DNA of 16,172 bases from an uncultured Clostridium sp. (lineage in GTDB: Bacteria > Bacillota > Clostridia > Clostridiales > Clostridiaceae). A model generated the notes under the pieces. That model was not told the DNA's origin. It was given only the letters and a program-made list of their open reading frames with translations, and made no database searches. The stretch spans positions 1-16,172 of the forward strand of contig CAMNZV010000015.1 in assembly GCA_946575275.1 (NCBI GenBank), written 5' to 3'. A program made the position numbers and the translations under genes. The stretch's first letter is position 1. Every line of letters begins with the position of its first letter. This document shows positions 1 to 6,088 of the stretch, piece by piece.

Positions 1-1684
1 TGAGGCAAGTTATAATACACCTGAAGGCATGGTTAATTGTACAATTGCAGAAAGAAGGCAATTAATAATTAAAAAGGGTGATCTTAAGGGGCTTTTTGAT
101 TCGGCAATTGATGTTAAGGATGAAATACTCCAAATGGCCCTTACATCTAATTCAAATGAATCCTTGAAAGATATAGTTATGACCATTCAACAAGAGCAGG
201 ATGAAATAATTAGAGCACCTAAGGATAAGGTTATTATAGTTAATGGTGTTGCAGGATCTGGTAAAACCACTATTGCTCTTCATAGAGTTTCTTATTTGCT
301 TTATAACTATAGAAAACAATTTGGAGATAAAGTTTTAATTTTAGGTCCTAATGATATTTTTATGGATTATATATCTCAAGTTTTACCTACTTTAGGGGAA
401 GATGGAGTATATCAAAAAACCTTAGAATCATTTTTAATGGACGAGATTAATATTAAAGAGGATGTTATTGGGTTTTCAAAATATATTGAAAATGCAATGG
501 AAGGAAATACATATGCACTAGAGGATTACAAATATAAGGCATCAAGTAGATTTACTGTATTTTTAGATGAAACAATTGAAACTATGAATAAAGAATTCTT
601 CATAGTCCAGCCAATTTTCTTTTTTGGAGAAGAAATAGTTTCAAAAGAAGAGATAATAGAGCTTTTTAATGACTATTATAAAAATATGCCTCTATTTAGA
701 AGAAGTGAAAAAATAAAAAGGGTTTTAGTTTCAAAAATTAAAGATAAAAGAGATGAATGCGTTAGAATATTAATTGCAGAAACCAAGAAAAAAATAGAAG
801 CATTATCTCCAGAAGAATTGGATGTAGAAAAGGTAAATATTGAATTTACAAGAGCAATTAAAATTAGAGAAATAGTAAGAGAAGTAATGAATGCAAGAGA
901 TGCTTTAGATAAGTGGATAAACCATAAAGAAGTAGTTGAAATATATAAGGAAATTACAAATACTACCCACTTAGGATATATGGATTTATCAGGTATAATG
1001 TATCTAATGGTAAAACTTCAAGGTAAAACAAGCGATAAAAAGTTTAAGCATATTGTAATTGATGAAGCTCAAGATTATACAATGACTCAATTTAAACTAT
1101 TGAAGGAATTAACAGGATGCAAAACTTATACAATTGTTGGGGATATCAATCAAAGGCTTATTGATCTTGATGAAGAACCTGCTATGATGCATTTAGATGA
1201 AATGTTTATAGAAAATTGTAATTATTATAATTTAAATAAAAGTTATAGGTCAACACAGCAAATTATGGAATATTCCAATAAATACCTAAAAGAAAAGGAT
1301 GTTATTGTTCCACTTGTAAGAAATGGAGAAGAAGTATTAGAAGAAGAAACAACAGGTATTTTGGATACTATAGAAACTGTAGTTTCAATTATGGATGATT
1401 ATAAAGAAGAAGGTCTTGAGAATATTGCAATAATAGTAAGTAGTCTTGCAGAAATAAACAAAATATCAAATAGACTAAAGGAAAGACTTAAGCTTCAAAT
1501 TTTTAATAGTGAAGATATTCTTTATAATGGTGGAAATGTATTAATACCATCCTATTATGCAAAGGGTTTAGAATTTGATGGGGTAATACTTTTAGACACC
1601 TTTAAGGATTCAACTAATGAATTAGTTAAGTATATTATGTGTACCAGAGCACTACATAGGTTATCAGTAATTAAAATAATCTAA
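1..1684 (+). CDS. helD: HelD-type RNA polymerase-associated helicase/ATPase (5' end outside window)
   Basis: Superfamily 1 (UvrD/Rep-like) ATPase of the HelD family, which in Gram-positives binds RNA polymerase and strips it from nucleic acid so that it can be recycled. The frame is open from base 2, so the Met at 29 is internal and the N-terminal secondary-channel arm lies off the window. Counting from that Met: Walker A GVAGSGKT at 73-80, a long charged helical insertion at about 120-320 (the position of the family's second arm), Walker B VIDEAQD at 343-349, motif III GDINQ at 371-375, motif IV around LNKSYRST at 402-409, then motif V (YAKGLEFDGVILLD) and motif VI (CTRALHRL) close to the C-terminus. 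The C-terminus looks natural. Full members run about 700-780 residues, so roughly three quarters is present. Assignment to HelD rather than PcrA/UvrD rests on the segment before Walker A (TIQQEQDEIIR) and the compact end. Confidence 0.9.
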   Translation, partial: EASYNTPEGMVNCTIAERRQLIIKKGDLKGLFDSAIDVKDEILQMALTSNSNESLKDIVMTIQQEQDEIIRAPKDKVIIVNGVAGSGKTTIALHRVSYLLYNYRKQFGDKVLILGPNDIFMDYISQVLPTLGEDGVYQKTLESFLMDEINIKEDVIGFSKYIENAMEGNTYALEDYKYKASSRFTVFLDETIETMNKEFFIVQPIFFFGEEIVSKEEIIELFNDYYKNMPLFRRSEKIKRVLVSKIKDKRDECVRILIAETKKKIEALSPEELDVEKVNIEFTRAIKIREIVREVMNARDALDKWINHKEVVEIYKEITNTTHLGYMDLSGIMYLMVKLQGKTSDKKFKHIVIDEAQDYTMTQFKLLKELTGCKTYTIVGDINQRLIDLDEEPAMMHLDEMFIENCNYYNLNKSYRSTQQIMEYSNKYLKEKDVIVPLVRNGEEVLEEETTGILDTIETVVSIMDDYKEEGLENIAIIVSSLAEINKISNRLKERLKLQIFNSEDILYNGGNVLIPSYYAKGLEFDGVILLDTFKDSTNELVKYIMCTRALHRLSVIKII

Positions 1685-1687
1685 AGC

Positions 1688-2212
1688 TTAATGTGTAAAA
1701 ACATATAATAATATAATTGATATTAAGAAAATACTAGCAACAAATAAAGAAATATAATTTACACCACCTATTGAATTTATATATTTTAAATCAATAGGTG
1801 ATGTTTTTTCTTTTAAGGTAAAAAGTTTGTCAACTACAAATCTAATATAAGTTCTATTTGCAATTAAGGCTGAAACAACAGACATAGTAAAGACTATTAG
1901 GGATATATAATTTGGTGTAATAAGTACAGATAATAGTAATATAACAAAAGTTATAATTGAGTTAGTATACATTTTTCTTGAAGCAAACCAAATAGATGGA
2001 CATAAAAAGCATATCCAATTCCATGATAAAAATAAGGGGTCATATTGGTATCTACGGCATTTTTCCATATAATATGAGGTGGAATTAGGACCAATAAAAG
2101 CAATTATATCATTTTCATAAAGGTTTATTTTACTTGTATTTATATTTGTTTTGCAGTTAACATTTATACATTTATTATTATTCATTTCATGTCCACAGTA
2201 TCTACAGTACAT
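1688..2212 (-). CDS. Zinc-ribbon membrane protein, DUF2628-like, function unknown
   Basis: Small predicted membrane protein of 174 residues. The N-terminus carries a zinc-ribbon-like set CxxC...CxxxxC (Cys 3, 6, 15, 20). An aromatic block (SWNW at 63-66 through WFASRKMY at 75-82) resembles the DUF2628-type membrane domain. Hydrophobic segments at about 84-98, 103-119 and 152-171 are probable transmembrane helices. The frame is open to an upstream ATG at 2251, but that start would overlap the preceding gene and lies before the ribosome site. GAAGGGAG at 2221-2228 stands 8 bases before the ATG at 2212, which is therefore the better start. The gene follows the cation transporter by 19 bases and is probably cotranscribed with it. 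Its stop codon is 3 bases from that of the convergent helD, and its 3' part contains the helD terminator. Role unknown; a metal-related function is only suggested by the neighbour. Confidence 0.75.
   Translation of the reverse strand: MYCRYCGHEMNNNKCINVNCKTNINTSKINLYENDIIAFIGPNSTSYYMEKCRRYQYDPLFLSWNWICFLCPSIWFASRKMYTNSIITFVILLLSVLITPNYISLIVFTMSVVSALIANRTYIRFVVDKLFTLKEKTSPIDLKYINSIGGVNYISLFVASIFLISIILLYVFTH
1761..1809 (+). terminator. Rho-independent terminator of helD, inside the opposing gene
   Basis: Perfect 10-bp inverted repeat CACCTATTGA (1765-1774) and TCAATAGGTG (1791-1800). It extends by three more pairs (ACA/TGT) beyond one mismatch, has a 16-base loop, and is followed directly by six T (1804-1809), one C and four more T. 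The T run follows the stem only in the plus direction, so it would stop transcripts leaving helD, whose stop codon is about 80 bases upstream. The element lies wholly within the minus-strand zinc-ribbon gene. No folding energy was calculated. Confidence 0.7.
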
Positions 2213-2220
2213 AAAGCAGT

Positions 2221-2228
2221 CTCCCTTC
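2221..2228 (-). promoter_or_regulatory. Ribosome binding site deciding the zinc-ribbon gene start
   Basis: On the minus strand GAAGGGAG lies 8 bases before the ATG at 2212. It supports that start over the ATG at 2251, which lies upstream of this site and inside the 3' end of the transporter gene. Confidence 0.6.
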
Positions 2229-2231
2229 AAA

Positions 2232-3404
2232 TTATAAAAAGTTTGAGTCAATTGTAATAATACAATTATAGAATGGATGTAATTTTTTAACCTCAGCTAT
2301 TATAGTTTCTTTTATTGTTTCATTATTTGGTATAGATTTATCAGGAAGGACAACTATATCAAAAACAAGGTTTTTATGCTCACCTTCTCCAACAACCCTA
2401 AAATCATGTAAGGATTTTAAATAAGGAAACTTTGAGATTATAGTATTTAATTCATCATAGGCTATTAAGTTTTCCTCATTAATCATACATATTGGATCCA
2501 TGTGTATAACAAGTAAAATATTTAGGTTACTAGAAATTTCCCTTTCTGCAAGATCAATAACTTCATGTATTTCCATAATTGAAATATCTGAGGGAACTTC
2601 TGCATGTATAGAAGCCATACACCTTCCAGGTCCATAATTATGAACAACTAAATCATGAACTCCAATAATATGATTATAATTTAATACCATTTCCTTAATA
2701 TCTTTAACTAATTTCTCATCTGGGGCCTCTCCAAGAAGAGGATCTATTGTGTCTTTAACAAGGTTAAAACCAGAATAGACTATAAAAATTGCAACGAATA
2801 ATCCAAAATATCCATCAATTGGTAGCGAAATAAATTTAGAAGCTAAAAAGGAAATTGCAACACAAGATGAAGTGAAAACATCACCTAATGCATCTACAGA
2901 AGAAGCCTTTAAAGCCTGTGAATTAATTGCAAAACCAACATGTTTATTAAATTTAGACAACCAAAACTTTAGCAAAATAGAAACCAATAGTAAGATAAAA
3001 GGTAACAACTCAAATTCAACTAAAGATGGATGTAGTATTTTGTTAAAAGAAGATTTAATAAACTGAAAACCTACTAACATAACTAAAAAGGCTACAATTA
3101 AGGCAGATATATATTCCATTCGTCCATGACCAAAAGGATGCTCTCTATCAGCAGGTTTATTTGCCATTTTAAAGCCTAGTATAGTTATTATAGAAGAAAA
3201 TGCATCAGATAAATTATTAAAAGCATCTGCCATTATTGCAATACTTGAAACAAGAATACCTACAATTAATTTTATAGTAAAAAGAATAAAATTAACGGTT
3301 ATTCCTATTATTCCACCTAATACTCCATAAGAGTATCTAACTTTTTCATCTGATGTTAATTCATAGTTTTTCACAAAAGTTTTTACTAAAAGATTAGATA
3401 ACAA
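2232..3404 (-). CDS. Cation diffusion facilitator (CDF) family metal efflux transporter
   Basis: Proton-coupled divalent metal exporter of the inner membrane, with six transmembrane helices and a cytoplasmic C-terminal domain. Residue numbers here count from an in-frame GTG at 3413. Family signatures: MADAFNNLSD in TM2 (61-70), HPFGHGR (92-98) after it, and SSVDALGD in TM5 (171-178). The metal-site positions read D63xxxN67 in TM2 and D174xxxD178 in TM5. The His usual in TM5 of zinc exporters such as YiiP is absent, which fits a manganese-type or other non-zinc CDF (inference). At about 390 residues it is longer than FieF/YiiP because of an extended C-terminal domain, as in many clostridial members. 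The GTG at 3413 overlaps the ribosome site; the TTG at 3404 sits 8 bases after AAGAGGAG and is preferred. The leader is too short for a metal riboswitch. Confidence 0.92.
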   Translation of the reverse strand: MLSNLLVKTFVKNYELTSDEKVRYSYGVLGGIIGITVNFILFTIKLIVGILVSSIAIMADAFNNLSDAFSSIITILGFKMANKPADREHPFGHGRMEYISALIVAFLVMLVGFQFIKSSFNKILHPSLVEFELLPFILLLVSILLKFWLSKFNKHVGFAINSQALKASSVDALGDVFTSSCVAISFLASKFISLPIDGYFGLFVAIFIVYSGFNLVKDTIDPLLGEAPDEKLVKDIKEMVLNYNHIIGVHDLVVHNYGPGRCMASIHAEVPSDISIMEIHEVIDLAEREISSNLNILLVIHMDPICMINEENLIAYDELNTIISKFPYLKSLHDFRVVGEGEHKNLVFDIVVLPDKSIPNNETIKETIIAEVKKLHPFYNCIITIDSNFL

Positions 3405-3412
3405 AAAAAACA

Positions 3413-3420
3413 CTCCTCTT
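3413..3420 (-). promoter_or_regulatory. Ribosome binding site selecting a TTG start for the CDF gene
   Basis: On the minus strand AAGAGGAG ends at 3413, 8 bases before the TTG codon at 3404. The GTG codon at 3413 shares its first base with this site, so it cannot be a normally spaced start. Confidence 0.6.
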
Positions 3421-3428
3421 AATTAATT

Positions 3429-3453
3429 CTATGTATAATTGTATAGTACATAG
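3429..3453. promoter_or_regulatory. Inverted repeat, candidate operator over the CDF promoter
   Basis: Perfect 7-bp arms CTATGTA (3429-3435) and TACATAG (3447-3453) with an 11-base centre. The repeat covers the -10 element and part of the spacer of the minus-strand promoter, where a repressor would block transcription. No regulator gene is adjacent, and the sequence was not matched to a known metalloregulator box. Confidence 0.4.
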
Positions 3454-3466
3454 GAATAATAATCAA
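3438..3466 (-). promoter_or_regulatory. Sigma-A-type promoter for the CDF/zinc-ribbon operon
   Basis: Read on the minus strand: -35 TTGATT (3466-3461), a 17-base spacer, and -10 TACAAT (3443-3438). Transcription would start near 3431, leaving a leader of about 25 bases before the TTG start. The inverted repeat at 3429-3453 overlaps the -10. Confidence 0.5.
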
Positions 3467-3481
3467 ATAATAAAATAAAAT

Positions 3482-3509
3482 ATGACAAAATCGATAAATT
3501 TGGTAAAAT
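3482..3509 (+). promoter_or_regulatory. Probable promoter for apeB and the SGNH gene
   Basis: -35-like ATGACA (3482-3487), a 16-base spacer, and -10-like TAAAAT (3504-3509), followed by the ribosome site GGGAGG at 3526-3531. The region is AT-rich, so chance matches are possible. It is divergent from the CDF promoter. Confidence 0.4.
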
Positions 3510-3537
3510 AGAAGTATAAAAATATGGGAGGTATAAA

Positions 3538-4833
3538 ATGAGCATTGAATTAGCAAGAGAATTAATAGATTTCATAGATGAAAGCCCATCAGCATTTCAT
3601 GCTACAGATAAGGTAAAGAGAACATTATTAAAGGATGGATATATAGAACTAAAAGAAAAAGAAAAATGGGAATTAAAAAAATATGGAAAATACTTTTTAT
3701 CTAAAAACAATTCTGCTATAATTGCATTTCAGGTAGGAAATGAAAAAGTAGAAGAAAAAGGCTTTAGATTAATTGGAGCCCACACTGATTCTCCAGGTTT
3801 TAAAATAAAACCAAATAGTGAAATCAAAGTGGAAAACCGATATATAAAGTTAAATACTGAGGTATATGGTGGTCCTATTTTAAGTACATGGTTTGATAGA
3901 CCATTAACAATTGCAGGAAGGGTATTCTTAAAGGGTAAAAGTCTGTTAAAGCCTATAGAAAAGCTTATAGACATAAATAAACCAATACTTATAATTCCAA
4001 ATATTGCAATCCATATAAACAAAAATGTAAATGAAGGATATGCAATAAATAAACAAAAGGATACACTACCTTTACTTGGATTAATAAATGAAAAGCTTCA
4101 ACAAGATAATTATCTAATTGAAATTATATCTAAGGAATTAAAAGTTAAGAAAGAAGATATTATTGACTTCGATTTATCATTATATGAATTTCATAAAGGA
4201 ACAGTTTTAGGAATGAATAATGAGTTTGTATCAGCCTCAAGGTTAGATGATCTTTGGATGGTTTATGCAGGTCTTAAAGCCTTAATTGAAAGTGATGTAA
4301 ATGAAGGTACAAAGGTATTAATATGTGTAGACAATGAAGAAATTGGAAGTTTAACTGCACAAGGAGCAAATTCATCTTATATTAAAAATGTTCTTGAAAG
4401 AATATGCTTATCCTTTGGGAAAAATAAAGAGGATTTTTATAGGGCGCTTTCAAATTCTGTTATGATATCAGCTGATTTAGCTCATGCTCTTCACCCAAAT
4501 GCAGTAGAAAAGCATGACCCTACAAATAGACCAACATTAGGACTTGGTCCAGTATTAAAAATTGCAGCAAGTGGTAGCTATTCATCTGATGGTTATTCAG
4601 CTTCAATATTTAAAGCTTTATGTCAAAAATCAAAGATACCATATCAGGTTTTTGTTAATAGGTCAGATGTTAGAGGTGGAACAACAATAGGACCAATGGT
4701 GTCAGCTAATTTATCAATACCAGTTATTGATATGGGAGCACCATTAATAGGTATGCATTCTATTAGAGAACTAGGTTCAGTTATAGATAATAAACATACT
4801 ATAGAGTTATTTAGAGAATTTTATAAAATTTAA
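3538..4833 (+). CDS. apeB: M18-family metalloaminopeptidase (aspartyl aminopeptidase-like)
   Basis: Cytoplasmic two-metal aminopeptidase that removes N-terminal, usually acidic, residues from peptides. At 431 residues it has the length of the ApeB (aminopeptidase 2) group rather than the longer ApeA group. Metal-ligand and catalytic positions are all visible: His82 in GAHTDSPG, Asp237 in RLDD, Glu267/Glu268 in DNEEIGS, Asp313 in SADLAHALHPN and His407 in GMHSIRE. The GGTTIGP block is at 380-386. The start is ATG with GGGAGG six bases upstream. The SGNH-fold gene begins 14 bases after its stop, so the two form a probable operon. The protein looks intact and active. Substrate preference cannot be read from the sequence. 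Confidence 0.95.
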   Translation: MSIELARELIDFIDESPSAFHATDKVKRTLLKDGYIELKEKEKWELKKYGKYFLSKNNSAIIAFQVGNEKVEEKGFRLIGAHTDSPGFKIKPNSEIKVENRYIKLNTEVYGGPILSTWFDRPLTIAGRVFLKGKSLLKPIEKLIDINKPILIIPNIAIHINKNVNEGYAINKQKDTLPLLGLINEKLQQDNYLIEIISKELKVKKEDIIDFDLSLYEFHKGTVLGMNNEFVSASRLDDLWMVYAGLKALIESDVNEGTKVLICVDNEEIGSLTAQGANSSYIKNVLERICLSFGKNKEDFYRALSNSVMISADLAHALHPNAVEKHDPTNRPTLGLGPVLKIAASGSYSSDGYSASIFKALCQKSKIPYQVFVNRSDVRGGTTIGPMVSANLSIPVIDMGAPLIGMHSIRELGSVIDNKHTIELFREFYKI

Positions 4834-4847
4834 TAGGAGTTGAGGGG

Positions 4848-5618
4848 ATGAAAAACAAAAGGGGAATTTTATTAGTAATTATTCTATTTGTAGTTTTGGT
4901 TGGTCTTATAGGATATGGACTTATGTTGGATTCAAAAGTAAATAAAAATAATCAAAAAGATTATGTGGCTTGGATGGAACAAAAAAAGTCAGAAGGGGTA
5001 TTGTCTGCATCTGAATTTGACGAGGAAGAAACAAAGCAAAAAGATTTTTACTCAAAATTAAAAGATGGTGACAAAATTAATTTACTAGTTATAGGGGATA
5101 GAATAGCATTAAGCGAAGGTAAAAATAGTGCAAATGGAATATGGACTGAAGGTATAAGGTATATACTTAACAAGAACTATGGTGTTACAGTTGATATTAA
5201 AATATTGGCCGAAACAACAGATAATATTGATAAAGCAATTGTATATTCTGATGATAAAACAATTGCAGATTATGATTTAATAATTGCAAGTTTTGGTTAC
5301 AATGATAGTTTGCAAAGTAACGAAAATATAAATCATTTCAAAGATACATATAAGGAGGCTATAAAAAATATAGAAAATAAAAATAAAAGTGCAGTTAAAA
5401 TGTTCTTGATTCCAAGTAATATAGGTTTAGATAATCCCTATAGAAAAACTATAGTAGATTTAGCAAGTGAAGAATCTATATTAATAATTGACCCATTAGA
5501 AAATATGAAGCCATACCAAGAAAGTATATATATTAATGGAGGAATGCCAACTGATATTGCATACCAATACTATACACAAACCTTTGAAAATTTAGTTAAA
5601 ATTCAAGTTGGTTATTAA
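4848..5618 (+). CDS. Membrane-anchored SGNH/GDSL-fold protein, likely without catalytic Ser and His
   Basis: 256 residues. A positive start (MKNKRG) and a hydrophobic segment at about 7-26 give an N-terminal anchor with the rest outside the membrane. An acidic, helical linker (about 30-75) leads to an SGNH-like domain. Block I reads VIGDRIALSEG, with Arg85 where the catalytic Ser of GDS is expected. Block III is GYND (150-153), with the conserved Asn152. The C-terminal block reads GGMPTDIAYQYY, with Met233 where the DxxHP motif has its His. If the alignment is right, the oxyanion Gly and Asn remain but Ser and His are gone, suggesting a non-hydrolytic binding protein or a changed mechanism. 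It follows apeB by 14 bases with AGGAG 8 bases before ATG. A link to glycan O-acetylation is possible given the nearby polysaccharide locus, but unproven. Confidence 0.7.
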   Translation: MKNKRGILLVIILFVVLVGLIGYGLMLDSKVNKNNQKDYVAWMEQKKSEGVLSASEFDEEETKQKDFYSKLKDGDKINLLVIGDRIALSEGKNSANGIWTEGIRYILNKNYGVTVDIKILAETTDNIDKAIVYSDDKTIADYDLIIASFGYNDSLQSNENINHFKDTYKEAIKNIENKNKSAVKMFLIPSNIGLDNPYRKTIVDLASEESILIIDPLENMKPYQESIYINGGMPTDIAYQYYTQTFENLVKIQVGY

Positions 5619-5629
5619 TAGTAATGTAT

Positions 5630-5678
5630 AAATAAATAATCTTAAGGAATGGGGGGCAAACCTTAAGATTATTTATTT
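5630..5678. terminator. Long perfect hairpin, probable bidirectional terminator
   Basis: Perfect 18-bp stem AAATAAATAATCTTAAGG (5630-5647) and its complement (5661-5678) with a 13-base loop containing six G. It starts 11 bases after the SGNH stop codon and lies between convergent genes. The outer stem is A-rich on one side and T-rich on the other, so either strand would give a hairpin ending in a U-rich arm. It lacks the GC-rich core of a classic terminator. Confidence 0.65.
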
Positions 5679-5747
5679 TAGGGGATTATTAATTTTTAAG
5701 TTACTACAAGTTTAATTATAGTATCATTTTGTGACAAGTATATGTCA

Positions 5748-5942
5748 TTAATCTTCATTAATATCTAAAGGATCTTCAGTGTAATCAAATTCTTGCCAAG
5801 CTATATTGTTTGCAACAATAGGGTCCAAAGCTGGATTTGGCATAAATGTTGAGCCATGACTTTTGGAAAAATTTTTATTTTTTACATCTTCACTAATATA
5901 GTCAGTTCTTTCTTTAGGTAAATAAGGTTTTTCTTCTTTCAT
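5748..5942 (-). CDS. Small conserved-looking hypothetical protein, 64 residues
   Basis: Unrecognised. The product is hydrophilic and rich in charged residues (about 15 acidic, 9 Lys/Arg). It has no Cys, signal peptide or membrane segment, and contains Pro/Asn-rich stretches (for example FMPNPALDPIVANN) with an acidic tail DPLDINED. It is probably cytoplasmic and partly disordered. It is accepted as a real gene because AAGGTGG stands 9 bases before the ATG, no longer gene overlaps it, and it ends just before the hairpin at 5630-5678, which would serve as its terminator. It is divergent from prfC across 146 bases. A weak promoter-like pair (TTGAAT at 5995-5990, TAAGCT at 5971-5966, spacer 18) lies upstream. 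A homologue search would decide. Confidence 0.55.
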   Translation of the reverse strand: MKEEKPYLPKERTDYISEDVKNKNFSKSHGSTFMPNPALDPIVANNIAWQEFDYTEDPLDINED

Positions 5943-6028
5943 ATTAATACACCACCTTCACATTTAGCTTATCCAATATTAATAAAAAAATTCAATGAAT
6001 TTTTCTTATAGTTATTTAATTATAATTA

Positions 6029-6037
6029 TGCTATAAT
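6029..6037 (+). promoter_or_regulatory. Extended -10 promoter of prfC
   Basis: TGCTATAAT is a perfect extended -10 (TGnTATAAT). No good -35 is seen 17 bases upstream, which an extended -10 can tolerate. A 12-bp AT palindrome (6017-6028) adjoins it. Transcription would start near 6044, about 45 bases before the prfC start. Confidence 0.6.
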
Positions 6038-6088
6038 TTTATGGTAAAAAAATATGAAAAAAGTTATATTTTTTAGGAGGAAACATTT

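Noticed and set aside
2872..3066. 64-codon plus-strand open frame opposite the CDF gene
   Set aside because: Antisense shadow of a clear transporter gene; no ribosome site and no recognisable protein features.
3405..3440. Possible metal riboswitch (yybP-ykoY or NiCo type) before the CDF gene
   Set aside because: The predicted leader is about 25 bases, far too short for any known metal riboswitch.
3729..4022. 97-codon minus-strand open frame within apeB
   Set aside because: Lies wholly opposite a conserved metalloaminopeptidase region; reflects low-GC codon bias.
5728..5747. Small inverted repeat TGACA/TGTCA just beyond the 64-residue gene
   Set aside because: Only five pairs with no T tract in the gene's direction; the hairpin at 5630-5678 explains termination better.
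6017..6028. Perfect 12-bp palindrome TAATTATAATTA upstream of prfC
   Set aside because: All A/T and expected by chance in this composition; noted only as adjoining the -10.
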